Positions 11,110-20,702 of a DNA stretch of 64,000 bases are shown here, piece after piece. The notes below the pieces were generated by a model that saw only the letters and a list, made by a program, of their open reading frames with translations, was not told where the DNA came from and did not search any database. Position 1 is the first letter of the stretch; each line of letters begins with the position of its first letter. The stretch comes from Craterostigma plantagineum (Eukaryota; Streptophyta; Magnoliopsida; Lamiales; Linderniaceae): assembly GCA_027422505.1 (NCBI GenBank), contig JAPQWV010000005.1:6391501-6455500 (forward strand). The letters are read 5' to 3'. Made by a program: the position numbers and the translations under genes.

Positions 11110-11642
11110 CAGGGGCGGATTTAGTGTAGGATCGGGGGGCCACGCCCCCCCGAAAATTTTCGAAATTTTTAGTACTATATCGTAGTTAAATATATCATAA
11201 ATATATAAGTAACTTTGTTTTTGCTATTAGATCAATATGTGCATTTGGTCCAATGGCAGGGGTTTTGAGTCTATGTCAAAGAGACCCAAGTTCGAATCCA
11301 TTTGCTAGCTTTTTGTGAATTTTTAAAAGTTATTAAAAAAAAATAGAAGACGAACTGGGCTTGCTGGGCTGCTGACGAACTGGGCTTGCTGGGCTACTGG
11401 CGAGCTTGGGTAAGAGTTAGGCCAAAATTGTATTAAAAAAGAAAACAACAATCTTGAAACAATCATTGAAGACTTTGAAAATCTGAAAGAACGTCGAATT
11501 CCTTTTAGTTAGAAAGTTTTTTATTTAAATTCAGTCATTGTATCTCAAGTACTATTTTAAAGTCGATTATTCAATTTATTTTATTATTTATTTATTTATT
11601 TATGTCACGGCCCCCGGAAAAATTTTCCTGGATCCGCCCCTG
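11110..11642. mobile_element. hAT-type element with tRNA-like interior, 8-bp TSD
   Basis: Exact 8-bp duplications CCCACCAT flank it (11102-11109 and 11643-11650). Termini are CAGGGGCGGATTTAG and CTGGATCCGCCCCTG, near-perfect inverted repeats typical of hAT MITEs. Inside, around 11244-11310, lies a tRNA-like block with an A-box-like TTTGGTCCAATGG and a B-box GTTCGAATCC about 45 bp later. No transposase open frame. Confidence 0.85.
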
Positions 11643-11650
11643 CCCACCAT

Positions 11651-12029
11651 GTCCCTGTTTAGCAGTGACAGAACCAGCATTACGAATATGATATTTTTTG
11701 GGCATTTCTAATAATATCAAGTCTTATTCCTATTTTGACATTTTTAATTGCTTGTATTTTATTCACATAATTCGGGGGTCCAAAATATTTTGGTATAACG
11801 TAATAAATTAAAGAATTTTTGTTCGTGGTTCACGCAGAACAGAGAGAGTATGATTACCGTCTCCGTTTTTACTATCATTTATCACCTGTTTTTTCATTTG
11901 AGATTTTTCGTTTATAAGTTGTTTATATTTCTCTTGTCTCAATCAAGCAATCTTTACAGAGATATAAAAAGAATCAGCTCACAACCATATTTATTCATAC
12001 CAATACGTACATATATAATAATGTATTCA
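11651..12029. other. No gene seen
   Basis: AT-rich spacer between the hAT element and the next SPH pseudogene. No repeat end or coding frame recognised. Confidence 0.4.
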
Positions 12030-12465
12030 TCATCCGTCCCAACCATACTTCTTCTGCATATTCACTCCAGTATTATCAGTCCCCAAATAAAACCCATCAT
12101 TTCGAACCTCCCAAAAGTACTTATGATCGTTCTCCCTAAACTTCGATTCATACACTACGAAAGCCTTCTGCTTTTTACCCCACCAAAAATGGCAGAAATA
12201 GAGCCGCCGAGGCGCAGCGCAGAAACCCCAGTCGGCGAAATCATCCTTACGAATGGTCTTTTTTGCAGACGTCGCCGTCTCCGGCGGCGCAGTGGGCCCA
12301 CAAAGGCGGCGAGTCAGAGGAGAGCTTGTTGACTACGTACATGTGGACGCTGAAGCTGAAGACGCATGTCCTCGCTCGTGTTCTGCTGCAGCAGCAGCAC
12401 AGCATAAGTAGGAAGAAGACGTACGCACAGAAAACGCTGGTGATGCCGGCGGCGTCACGCTTCAT
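12030..12465 (-). pseudogene. S-protein homologue (B subtype), one-base frameshift
   Basis: ATG at 12465 opens a signal peptide (VFFLLMLCCCCSRTRA), then RTCVFSFSVHMYVVNKLSS and PPLWAHCAAGDGDVC. Directly after that Cys codon, a run of six A (plus-strand TTTTTT, about 12263) shifts the frame and stops translation. With five A the frame would continue through DDFADWGFCAAPRRLYFCH, FWWGKKQKAFVVYESKF and KKYGWDG to a stop at 12030, so every other part of the gene is intact. Length is 436 bp, one more than a multiple of three. A single-base homopolymer lesion could also be an assembly error, in which case this is a third working SPH gene. Confidence 0.85.
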
Positions 12466-12529
12466 GATCGTTAATAATTATGAATTAATTAATGGGTTTT
12501 AATATTCGCTTTAGACACGTTGTCTTTTA

Positions 12530-12800
12530 TAGGTGGGAGTGGTCGTCAAAGGGGAAGAAGGAGAGGTATTAAATCGTTGTAATGGAATTGGCATAAAATC
12601 ATTGGACGTGTTTTTATTAATTGATTGTTTTGACTTTCTGTATAATTCATGCACTTAATTAGCTATGGAATTTTAGGTTGAATTCGGAAATGTAAAATCA
12701 TGCCTTCTAAAAAAAATTAATAGGAGGGAGTGGTCAAAGGGGAGGAGGAAGGAGAGGTATTAAATCGTAGTAATCGAATTGACATATAATCATTAAACGT
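12530..12800 (-). promoter_or_regulatory. Duplicated SPH upstream block
   Basis: The conserved SPH upstream segment is present twice, at about 12530-12610 and 12722-12800. Each reads, on the minus strand, an AT-rich part, CCTCTCC and CCCCTTTGAC. The distal copy keeps a full W-box core (TTGACC). The proximal copy has TTGACGACC, an insertion that disturbs it. A TATA box (CTATAAAAG) follows the proximal copy about 60 bp before the ATG. Confidence 0.5.
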
Positions 12801-13086
12801 GTTTTATTAATTGATTATTTTTACTTCCGTAATCCATGCACGTAACCTTAGCGATAAGAATATTAATTAGATTGAATTCAAATTTAAAATTATGCCCTTT
12901 TAGATTTTTTTTTCTTTTCTTTTTCTTGAATTACTACGTTTGTGGAATGTAATTTAGGAAGTAGGAAATCCTAGATTTTCCAGTTCAGACATGTCAACCA
13001 CATATGTGCTATTATACATTGTTTGGATTATGTGTGTTTTTTTGTTACTGTTGACTACATAGGTACATGCAAGAAAATATTTAGAC

Positions 13087-13128
<42 letters not shown>

Positions 13129-13446
13129 AGAATTTAATTAAAAAAATGCAATCTTTATTTGATTATCTTCGTTGAGACGCATTAATCAAAATCAGCTGGT
13201 AGGATGTGTAAAGACTCCAATCATACGTAAGTAAACGTAATAAGCATTATGGTTACCCACGAACCATGATTATTAACATATTCACGTGGTTACTATGAGT
13301 ATTAAACCGTGAGATGGTTATTATGAGTTTTAAAGCTACGTGGTTTAATAATTTTTTTAGTAATTGAGATACTAAAAATAGAATGAGATGGTTATTATGA
13401 TTTAATAGGTTTTTTAATTTTTTAATAGTAATTAAAGTAGAAAAAA
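12801..13446. other. No gene; (TA)n microsatellite at 13089-13123
   Basis: AT-rich upstream DNA of the SPH unit, similar to the upstream DNA of the copy at 21647-22087 (about 22310-22440). It contains an uninterrupted (AT)n tract of about 35 bp. No coding frame. Confidence 0.5.
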
Positions 13447-13770
13447 TCTAGTCTATTATATAAAGGGTGTGGGGTGGCTATAAACTGCCACATTTGGTCT
13501 GTCACATATTTGCAATTTAGTCCTCTCTTTGTTAATTAATTACTTTAATAATTTTTATATTACTTTTTTTCCTTCACATTATTTTTGTTATATTGTTAAA
13601 AAATATGTTTTATATTAAACATTACAAATAATGACTCAAAATTAGAAGTAACATAATTATAATTATATTCATAGACTGTGCAAAAATGTACTAGTTTGAT
13701 TGGTCAATTTTGACAGACAATTTATAATTTTTACCCCCCTACGCTCTTTATATAAGAGTATAGATATTCA
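13447..13770. mobile_element. Two facing Helitron-like 5' ends
   Basis: The left boundary reads A|TCTAGTCTATTATATAAAGG with GGTCTGTCA shortly after. Read inward from 13770 on the minus strand, the right boundary is TCTATACTCTTATATAAAG, later TTGTCTGTCA. Both resemble the 5' ends at 59709 and 63832. No 3' hairpin plus CTRR is found, so this may be two overlapping 5' ends or an inverted-repeat derivative. About 324 bp, non-coding. Confidence 0.45.
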
Positions 13771-13944
13771 TGTGATTGGTGAATGCTATTTTCATTTACT
13801 CCCTACCAAATTTTAATGATTACAATTAAATTGTATCTTTCTTAGATATGTATCAGAAAATTTTAGATTAACCCATTGTGGAACTATTTCTACATAAATA
13901 TGTACCTCTGCAACAAAATGTAGGTTAGAATTTGGTTGAACAAT

Positions 13945-14790
13945 GGTTAAATGATACGCTCGAATACTAGCAAGTGTATTAGATCGTGCAAGTAGTATAA
14001 AATGGACGTCAGTTCAAGTATCGATCCACAGAGACATCTTGATTTCGAAGATATCATTCTGAAATTTAATTTGTTGACTTCGTTTTATTTGTTTTTACAA
14101 TTTAAGAATTATTTGTAAATGAAACTAAAGAACAACAAAAAAAATAAATAAAATGCAGAATGGTAAATAGGACTTAAGAAACAACTAAGGACAAACGTAT
14201 TAAAGCACATACTCGGCATGGATTAATCCCCCATCTTCACGCGATCGATTTTATCTAATCAATATGCATATATAAAAGTAGAAATCCCTAACATACTACA
14301 CCCATTATTCACACAGCTAGCAACGCTATGCGAAACTGAAACCAATAAACTATATTTATATATGACTGTAGTTACTCCGCATGCATTCACTTTATGAATT
14401 TTCCAACTTTAGACCTTTCGACGCTCTAAAATCTCGAAATTACACATACGAAACCGAATTTCATCTTTGGTCGTTTTACGTCGTGATATTCCATGTTAGT
14501 CACATTATACAATTATATTAAAGTATGAACATCAATGTTACGAAATCCGCCCTAGTACGGCCTTAATCACATTATAACTTAAGCTAGCATATTTAACAAT
14601 CGAAAATTAATTTACCGAGTTCATAAATAAATTTGGGTTTCTAACCATTTTTTCGACCAAAAATATTGAAAGGCACATCTCAAAGATGGTTTTCCCCGCA
14701 TGTGAAAATGGTTCTTTGTGGCTAATTTTATTGTGTACAATGGTCGAATATCCAAATTCTTGGTAACCTATTACAAAACCCAATCGTCAC
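13945..14790. repeat. LTR-retroelement-like repeat, inverted relative to 42.6-43.4 kb
   Basis: Begins near TGATACGCTCGAATACTAGC and runs through ATCGTGCAAGTAGTATAAAA and AAGTATCGATCCAC. The same order occurs as the reverse complement at about 43415-43320, where CGAGCGTGTCA ends it. Similarity to common plant LTR-element DNA around this GATCGATAC block is from memory. No protein coding was found and the far end is undefined. Confidence 0.5.
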
Positions 14791-14810
14791 AAGTCATATA
14801 AATAAATATA

Positions 14811-16017
14811 GAGTAAATAGCATATAACCTACCTGTGGTTTAAAAAGAAAGCGTCAAAACCCCTGCAGTTTAGAAATAGGCTAAAATGCCCTCGTAGTTT
14901 GAATAATTTTGCACACGCTCCCTATCCGGTCAAATTTAGTCTGATCTGTCAGAAAAAAAGCGGAATTCCCATTATACCCTCGTCAATGGTGTTTTGAACT
15001 GCTACAGTGTTCTTCGATTTCTCTCCCTTTTCTTTATGGGTTTTCTCTGGTTTTTTATGGGTTTTCTCAGTTTTTCTTGTACTTTCTTCTCTTTGCAAGA
15101 TGATGAGTGATTACAAGGTGGAGATTCATCAGCGTTCTTCTTCTTCTTCAAGTGACCCAGAAAAAGAAAAAGAAAATTCCCATGTCGCCCTTCTTCATCG
15201 TCTTCATCCTCCTTTTTCCTCACTACCACCACCGTGATATCCATCAGCGTGAACACCGAGCTCCGGCGCCATGTTGCTCGCGACTTTGGCGATTCCGATG
15301 CTAGTTTGGTCCTTGACGGGGCCGATCGCCTTGCGTATAGTGCTCGGAGCCATAATCGGCAGATCGATATATTAATTGAAGGAAAAAAATCCCAAATGGG
15401 AAAAGACTGACGGCGGCGCGTGGACGGAAGGAAAAACAAAAAAGTTTCCTTTTCCAATAGGCCATGAAAATTGCAGAAAGATCGATCACTTCTTCTAAAC
15501 CGAGATCTCGAAATCTCGAAATTCGATCTAAGAAGAAATTATCGATGGGTCCGTCAGATCTGATTACCACAGAAGTAATAACACCGACGACAGATCCAAG
15601 AATTGCGAAAATAGAAAAAAAAAACAAGGAAATAACGAGAAATGTAGACCTTGAGCTGAGCTTTGTTGAGATCGCAATAAAAGCTGTTATCGTTTTTTCT
15701 TTTCCCTCACTAGGTTATCTTTCCTATGCACCGCGTGGTGAATCTGAGCGTTTCTTTTCAGCTCGAAGAAGTCGGGGAAAAAAAAGATGTTGGGAGGAAG
15801 AAGATGACCGAGGGTTATTTTAGTCATTTTACGGCATGGTTAAATCATGTTTACGTCGCAGTAAGAGAGCGTGTACAACAATCTCGGGCAGTATAAGCTG
15901 CCCGGGGGATTTCGTGCAATGTTTATGAAAGTATAAGGGACACGCATGTAATAAAAAAACTATGAGGTGTATTTGTGAAATTCGATGTAATACGAGGGGG
16001 AAAAGTGGCATTTACCC
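14811..16017. mobile_element. Pack-MULE-like element, 9-bp TSD
   Basis: Exact 9-bp direct repeats ATAAATATA flank the unit (14802-14810 and 16018-16026), the Mutator signature. The ends are GAGTAAATAGCATATAACC and, on the other strand, GGGTAAATGCCACTTTTCCCC, similar to each other over the first bases. The interior is GC-richer than its surroundings and holds a captured host-gene segment (15258-15353). A CTT/GAA-rich stretch at 15130-15240 may be a second capture. No transposase frame is present. The element lies 27 bp beyond the stop codon of the intact SPH gene at 16044-16487. Confidence 0.8.
15258..15353 (-). pseudogene. Captured 5' exon of an ANTH/AP180 clathrin-assembly protein gene
   Basis: The minus strand reads 32 codons from ATG at 15353: MAPSTIRKAIG, then PVKDQTSIGIAK, then VASNMAPEL. 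This is the start of the ANTH domain of plant putative clathrin assembly proteins (At2g25430 / At4g32285 group), which recruit clathrin to membranes during endocytosis. After EL the family's conserved VAIVKATSHD block is absent and the frame runs into unrelated sequence and a stop. Only an exon fragment is present, inside a Mutator-like element. The upstream DNA (15354 to about 15640) may be the donor gene's 5' leader. Confidence 0.85.
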
Positions 16018-16043
16018 ATAAATATATAATATATGTAAATATA

Positions 16044-16487
16044 TCACCCCTCCCAATCATGCATCTTCTTATCATTCGCATTACTCTTATCCGTCGACCT
16101 ATAAAACCCATCTTCGCGAACTTTCCAGTAAATCTTGCGATCGCTCTCCTTAAGCCTCGCTTTGTAAACTACGAAAGCTCTCTGCTTTTTTCCCCACCAA
16201 AAATGGCAGAAATAGAGCCGCCGAGGCGCAGCGCAGAAGCCCCAGTCAACGTAATCACCAGTACGGACGGTGCCGTTGCAGACCTCGCCTTCGCCGGCGG
16301 CGCAGTGGGCCCACAGCGGCGGCGATGACGTGGAGAGCTTGTTGATTACGTACATGTGGACTGTGAAGGTGAATAAGCATGTCCTTGCTTGTACTTTGCT
16401 GCAGCAGCAGCACAGCGTAAGAATGAGGAAGACGACTGCCGACAAAACGCTGGTGGTGCTGACGGCGGCGGTGTCCTTCTTCTTCAT
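16044..16487 (-). CDS. S-protein homologue (plant self-incompatibility S1 family), intact
   Basis: Single-exon gene of 147 residues. Residues 1-34 are a signal peptide with a hydrophobic core (VLSAVVFLILTLCCCCS) and a likely cleavage after VQA. The S1 domain follows: RTCLFTFTVHMYVINKLS, then WAHCAAGEGEVC, GDYVDWGFCAAPRRLYFCH, FWWGKKQRAFVVYKARL and IYWKVREDGFYRSTDKS, ending MHDWEG. The length and order of conserved Cys and Trp fit the family (usual mature length about 110-130). S1 proteins are secreted; Papaver PrsS is a stigma ligand in self-incompatibility, but most SPH genes in other plants have unknown roles. ATG 16487 is the only start giving a signal peptide. Upstream lie a TATA-like element (16561-16566) and a W-box core (16580-16585). 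Nearest relative in the window is 21647-22087. Confidence 0.92.
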   Translation of the reverse strand: MKKKDTAAVSTTSVLSAVVFLILTLCCCCSKVQARTCLFTFTVHMYVINKLSTSSPPLWAHCAAGEGEVCNGTVRTGDYVDWGFCAAPRRLYFCHFWWGKKQRAFVVYKARLKESDRKIYWKVREDGFYRSTDKSNANDKKMHDWEG

Positions 16488-16560
16488 GATCGTATTTGTA
16501 TGATGATATAATATTAAATTAATGTGTTTTAGTCATCGATTAGTAACGATGTTGATTTTA

Positions 16561-16640
16561 CTTATAGGTGTGAGTGGTTGGTCAAAGGGGAGAAAGGAAG
16601 GGTATTTAATCGTGATAATGAAATTGACATAAAATCATTG
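16561..16640 (-). promoter_or_regulatory. SPH upstream block: W-box core and TATA
   Basis: On the minus strand CCCCTTTGACCAACC (W-box core TTGACC at 16585-16580) precedes CACCTATAAG (16566-16561), about 75 bp before the ATG. The same order occurs upstream of the other B-type copies. W-boxes bind WRKY factors, so pathogen- or stress-linked expression is an inference. Confidence 0.5.
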
Positions 16641-16656
16641 AACTTGTTTTTATTAA

Positions 16657-17082
16657 GGGTTCTTTACACATAAATACCCCTCTGTTAAAAAACTTATAAT
16701 TTAGTGCCCTGTCAGTATTTTTTTATATGTAGGTACCTAACAGAATAAATTTTTTGCAGATAGGTACCCGATTCACCGCAGGTACGCCATACAACACATT
16801 TGGGTACCCTATATCAACGTATTGTGGTACGTAATACGTTTAGAAAATGGTACGCCGTATTAGCACATTTAGGTACGCCCTATTTATACATTAGGTACGC
16901 CGTACAAACATATTTAGGTACCATATATCAACGTGTTATGGTATGCAATACACGCACAGGAAGGTACGGCATGACTGAAGAGACTGGTACAAATTAAATC
17001 GGGTACCTATCTGTAAAAATTTCAGAAATATGTACTGATCTGTAAGTTTTTATTCAAATAGGTATTTATGTGTAGATATCCA
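16657..17082. mobile_element. Mutator-like non-autonomous element, 9-bp TSD
   Basis: Exact 9-bp repeats TTTTATTAA flank it (16648-16656 and 17083-17091). The empty site (GTTTTTATTAATTGATTG) is preserved upstream of the SPH copy near 12608. The termini pair: GGGTTCTTTACACATAAATACC and, inverted, TGGATATCTACACATAAATACC. The centre consists of loosely repeated 20-35 bp units carrying GGTACG or GGTACC. No coding sequence. Confidence 0.85.
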
Positions 17083-17091
17083 TTTTATTAA

Positions 17092-18014
17092 TTGATTGTT
17101 TTTACTTTCTGCACGTAATCTTAGCTATAAGAATTCTAGGTTGAGTTCCTATTTTTAAACATCATGCCTTGTTGTTTCTCATTCAAATTACACGTATTTA
17201 TATTATTCAACTTTTACTTCAATTATAATATTACTTTAATGGAATTGGCTTTCAACAAAACAAAAAAAGATAATATGATCTCGTAACGGACGGTCTCAAT
17301 GTAAAGGACAGTTTATGATAAACAGTTTATAAAAACTAGTACTGATAAGATGCATGTGCTATTATATATAAATATATAATATTAAATTTTTTTTGTTGAA
17401 AATAGTAAATTGAAAGTAAAATTAAAATTTAATTACGTATATATATAAATTATACGATTAAAGGTATACGAATTAAGTAAAATTAGTGATTAACGAAAAT
17501 AGTAATTAAAAGAAGTGGGTAAATGTTTAAATTTAATTATTAATTTTTTTATAAAATTGACAGACCAACGAGAAGTTTATACTCACCCATCACACTTAAT
17601 AAAATAAAATAGATAATGGACTAATTTTCTACAAGAAAAAAATAAAAGAATACAACGATTTTCGTGACCATAAAAATGAATAAATATGTGTTGAGATGGC
17701 ATGAGAAATATTATCGTATGCATTATGATCTCCCGCTAGTCGCAAGGGTCTGTCAATCTTTTATAAGGGATCTTTTCCCTGAAATGGAAACATATTGCAT
17801 TTTAGTTCTATGTATTTTATTTTCAATATATTTATTATTTACCAGTAACATATAATATTAATATATTTTCCAAACTATATGTAATAAAGGGTGATGGATG
17901 AATAAGAAAGTATCAAATTTTAGTTATAGTAATCACCGATTAACTCCTGTCTATAATCGTACATGTCAATTTTTTTCTTTTAATATATATTTCATCTATT
18001 AAACATTATAAATT
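17092..18014. other. No gene seen; SPH-unit flank
   Basis: AT-rich. Near 17110-17170 it matches SPH upstream DNA. From about 17880 (GGGTGATGGATGAATAAG) to 18014 it matches SPH 3' flank, so the segment joins two duplicated units. No coding frame recognised. Confidence 0.45.
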
Positions 18015-19447
18015 TGATAATGTTTGGGGGAGCCCTTACTCCTTACCTCCACACCCGCCTCCATTCACGGAGGTTGGGGGAGGGAGCCCTTCCCATTTTC
18101 CCTTTTTTTTTTATATTTGCTTAAAAAAAAATCTTTATTTGCTTCCCGCCACAGCCGGCAACCACACTACCCTCGCTGCCGTTTGCCATCTCCGTCGTTG
18201 CCAAGGGCATCCGACCGCCGTCACTGCCGAGGTCCGCCACCGTCCGCCGCCTCCTCCACCACCACCTCCCCCTCCTCCACCGCCGTATGCCGCCTGGCAC
18301 CTGCCACTACCTTTTGGTCGTCGCCGCCGATGTCTTTTGTCTTCTCGTCGCCTCGCCGCCGTCACCCACCTCCATCAACCACTCTTGATGTTAAGAAACC
18401 AGCTGCAATCGACTTGCCTTCGATCAGTGATTAAGCTTTCACCAATCGATCAGCTCAATTCGAGCAATCGCAGCTCGAATCGACGCAAAAACAGAACCGA
18501 AAAATCACAAGAAAATGCACAGCGATTTTACGTGGTTCGGCGATCTTCGCCTACGTCCACGGACCAACAGAGCCTTCGAATCGATTATCCACCAACTAGA
18601 GAGTTACAGTATTCCACGTCTACTACAAAACCCTAGTTAACACCTTTCGCTAATTCTCATTCTAGCAAAAGATACAAGCTCTCAAAGTCAACTAGCTGAA
18701 ACTTGATTTCTGGTATTTATAACAGAGCTCTCAGCTCGTTATTCTGCTCCACGCATCAGCGGCTTGTACCTTGGGCATAACAGCTTATACATCACGCCAG
18801 CCTCTCTTCTGATAAGTTGCTACGCGCCTTTATAAGTGAAATGGCAACATTTCACTTCAGCCATCCGATCTATCTTGCTGCATGATCCAACGTTCCATAT
18901 TCAAAGCTCCCAAATGAACTTCTACCGTCAGATCTGGCGCCAACCATCCAAGAGCTGATATTTCATCTGGGAATGGAGAAGAAACCTGAAGCTTATCCGA
19001 TCTGCTCCAACAGTGGTCGCCACAGCTCTTTCCAGCCACCCTCGCGGCCACTCCCCGACGAGTTTTAGCTCATAATTCCCAACACTTGAGTCTCCATGTG
19101 GAGCTCGCTTCTCCTTGCCATTGGGTCAGGAGCTCTTTTCTCCCATTGTGGAGCCATTTCTCCCATGAGGAGCCCCTTCCGATAAAGACGAGGGCCTCGA
19201 GTTGTTGGACAAAGAACATGTAGAATATTATAGATTTGGATTAATAGCATTTTTGTGGTATGTTCTATAGTTCTTTGATTCAAGTTCGAGGTTTCTTTCG
19301 TTTTCTGTCGGCTTTTGTAACTTTGTAGTGTTTTTGCTCCTTTGTGAGCCTTTGTTCTCTACCGGATAATGATGTCACCGGAGAGATCCATTGGGCTGTT
19401 TATCCCTATATTTTTGTTGATTAATACAAGTTATCGTTTTGAAAAAA
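18015..19447 (+). mobile_element. 5'-truncated LINE with poly(A) tail, interrupted by a solo LTR
   Basis: Flanked by 12-bp repeats ACATTATAAATT (18003-18014) and ACATTGTAAATT (19448-19459), one mismatch. The 3' end reads TTGGGCTGTTTATCCCTATA, later ACAAGTTATCGTTTTG and a short A run. The same 3' end occurs at 38930-39097. The 5' part includes a (CCN)n stretch at 18240-18290 that gives proline-rich and glycine-rich open frames of no likely meaning. The 696-bp solo LTR at 18389-19084 lies inside it, so the LINE is older. Confidence 0.75.
18389..19084 (-). mobile_element. Copia-type solo LTR, 5-bp TSD
   Basis: Exact 5-bp duplications CTTGA flank it (18384-18388 and 19085-19089). Termini are TGTTAAGAAACC and AATTCCCAACA. 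Read on the minus strand it has a TATA box (TTATAAATACC, about 18720), then GTCCGTGGACGTAGG and CGAACCACGTAAA (about 18560-18515), the order usual in plant Copia LTRs. No internal domain is present, so it arose by LTR-LTR recombination. Confidence 0.9.
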
Positions 19448-19589
19448 ACATTGTAAATTACCAAAAACTCATCGCATACAGTAATATTGTATATAAGTCT
19501 ATATTTTAAACACAAACATAGAACTATATTTTAAACATAAACATAGAACGTTCATTAACTACAAGTACATAAAAAATTATACACTAGCC

Positions 19590-19665
19590 ATCGTAGCTCT
19601 CTCGATTCACCATCTTCTTCTGGTATTTCTATTACAACCTCGAAGTTTGTCATGGGGGATTTTTG
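19590..19665 (-). pseudogene. Internally deleted SPH relic (A subtype)
   Basis: The sequence matching the last codons of A-type SPH (TCACCATCTTCTTCTG, about 19608) is joined within about 40 bp to sequence matching the region around their start codon (GTTTGTCATGGGGGAT). The body of the gene is deleted. The 3' flank (19450-19580) is shared with the A copies at 2423 and 9277. Confidence 0.55.
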
Positions 19666-19701
19666 GTTTGTCTTTTATATATAATTTTTCTTTAATAACC
19701 A

Positions 19702-20702
19702 TGTTAGGATCGGTTAATGTGTTTAGAGGGGTGGTGAATAAACCCTTGTTAGTTTTTCGATTTTGATCTCGTTAAAGGTCAAATACCGGTGTTTGATATG
19801 TTAGTGTGTCGACTGGTGCGGAAGAAACTGGTCGGTTTGAACCAAGATCGGATGTAAGCGTGGTGTGTGTGGGTGTGATGTCGCGGTACAAACAACGTTT
19901 GTTTCTGGAAGTTCGGAGCTAAGATCTTCTACGTCTCCCCTCCTTTCTCACAAGGAAGGTTTCTACTAGACCCCTCGGTTACAAAGCTTGTCTTACAACC
20001 TCCGTAGCTAGACTGACTCAATATAACTCTCAAACTATTCCGCTAATTAAAATCTTAGACCACTCTAAACGGCTTTTTACAGTCTGTCTCTTTCAAGAGC
20101 TTTTTACAGTCCCTTGAGAAAATCAATCACTTAATTTTCCGATTTAGTGCAGTGATGACAACACCTAGTTTCTTTTCTTCGTTAAAAGAACTTGTGATTT
20201 GAAAGCCTGAGCTAATTCTCTCGTTCTTGATTTTTAGTGAAGTGTCGGTCTTCAGCTTGCATTCCTTCTATTTATAGCTGGGTTGAAGTTTGAAGGCCGT
20301 TGTGAGATAGCTCTTCATGTACCGGACAGAGGATTTATTAGCTTTACCCAAAATGGGTCTGTCCGATCTTGCAGCAGTCCGCGCTGGACCTTTGCTTTAT
20401 TCTTTATTCAACTTGGTTTGACTTCAAGTGGTTCTAGCTGGCAGCCTTGTATTAATTGATTGTCAAAAGTCTTCAACTTGTCGCGCCTTGAATATGTTTG
20501 AATTTGTCCAGCGTGGCACGTCCGGTGTCATCCAGTCCGGTCTTCAATGTACTTCCGGTATGCAGTCTTGATCCTATTTTATCTTGCGCTGATGATCTGC
20601 TGGTTGTATCCGGTTTCACCTATGTCTAACCGGTATACTTATTAAGTTGAATAGTTAAATTCACGATTTCTAGCAAACCCCCATTATATTTTGTCATCAT
20701 CA
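19702..20702 (-). mobile_element. Copia-type LTR (probably solo)
   Basis: On the minus strand it starts TGATGATGACAAAATATAATG and ends ACCCCTCTAAACACATTAACC then GATCCTAACA, the form of many plant Copia LTRs. A TATA box (CTATAAATAG) lies near 20270 and a GGAGACGTAGAAGATC block near 19940. No matching 5-bp duplication was found at the assumed ends, and no primer-binding site or gag follows. Confidence 0.6.

Noticed and set aside
15002..15627. Overlapping open frames on both strands inside the Pack-MULE
   Set aside because: Except for the 32-codon ANTH fragment, which lies in a different frame, they show no family pattern.
15889..15912. GGGCAGTATAAGCTGCCC hairpin as a terminator or Helitron end
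   Set aside because: It lies within the Mutator-like element, has no CTRR following and no gene to terminate.
18135..18636. Proline- and glycine-rich open frames
   Set aside because: They derive from a (CCN)n tract within a truncated LINE; no family match and no plausible gene structure.
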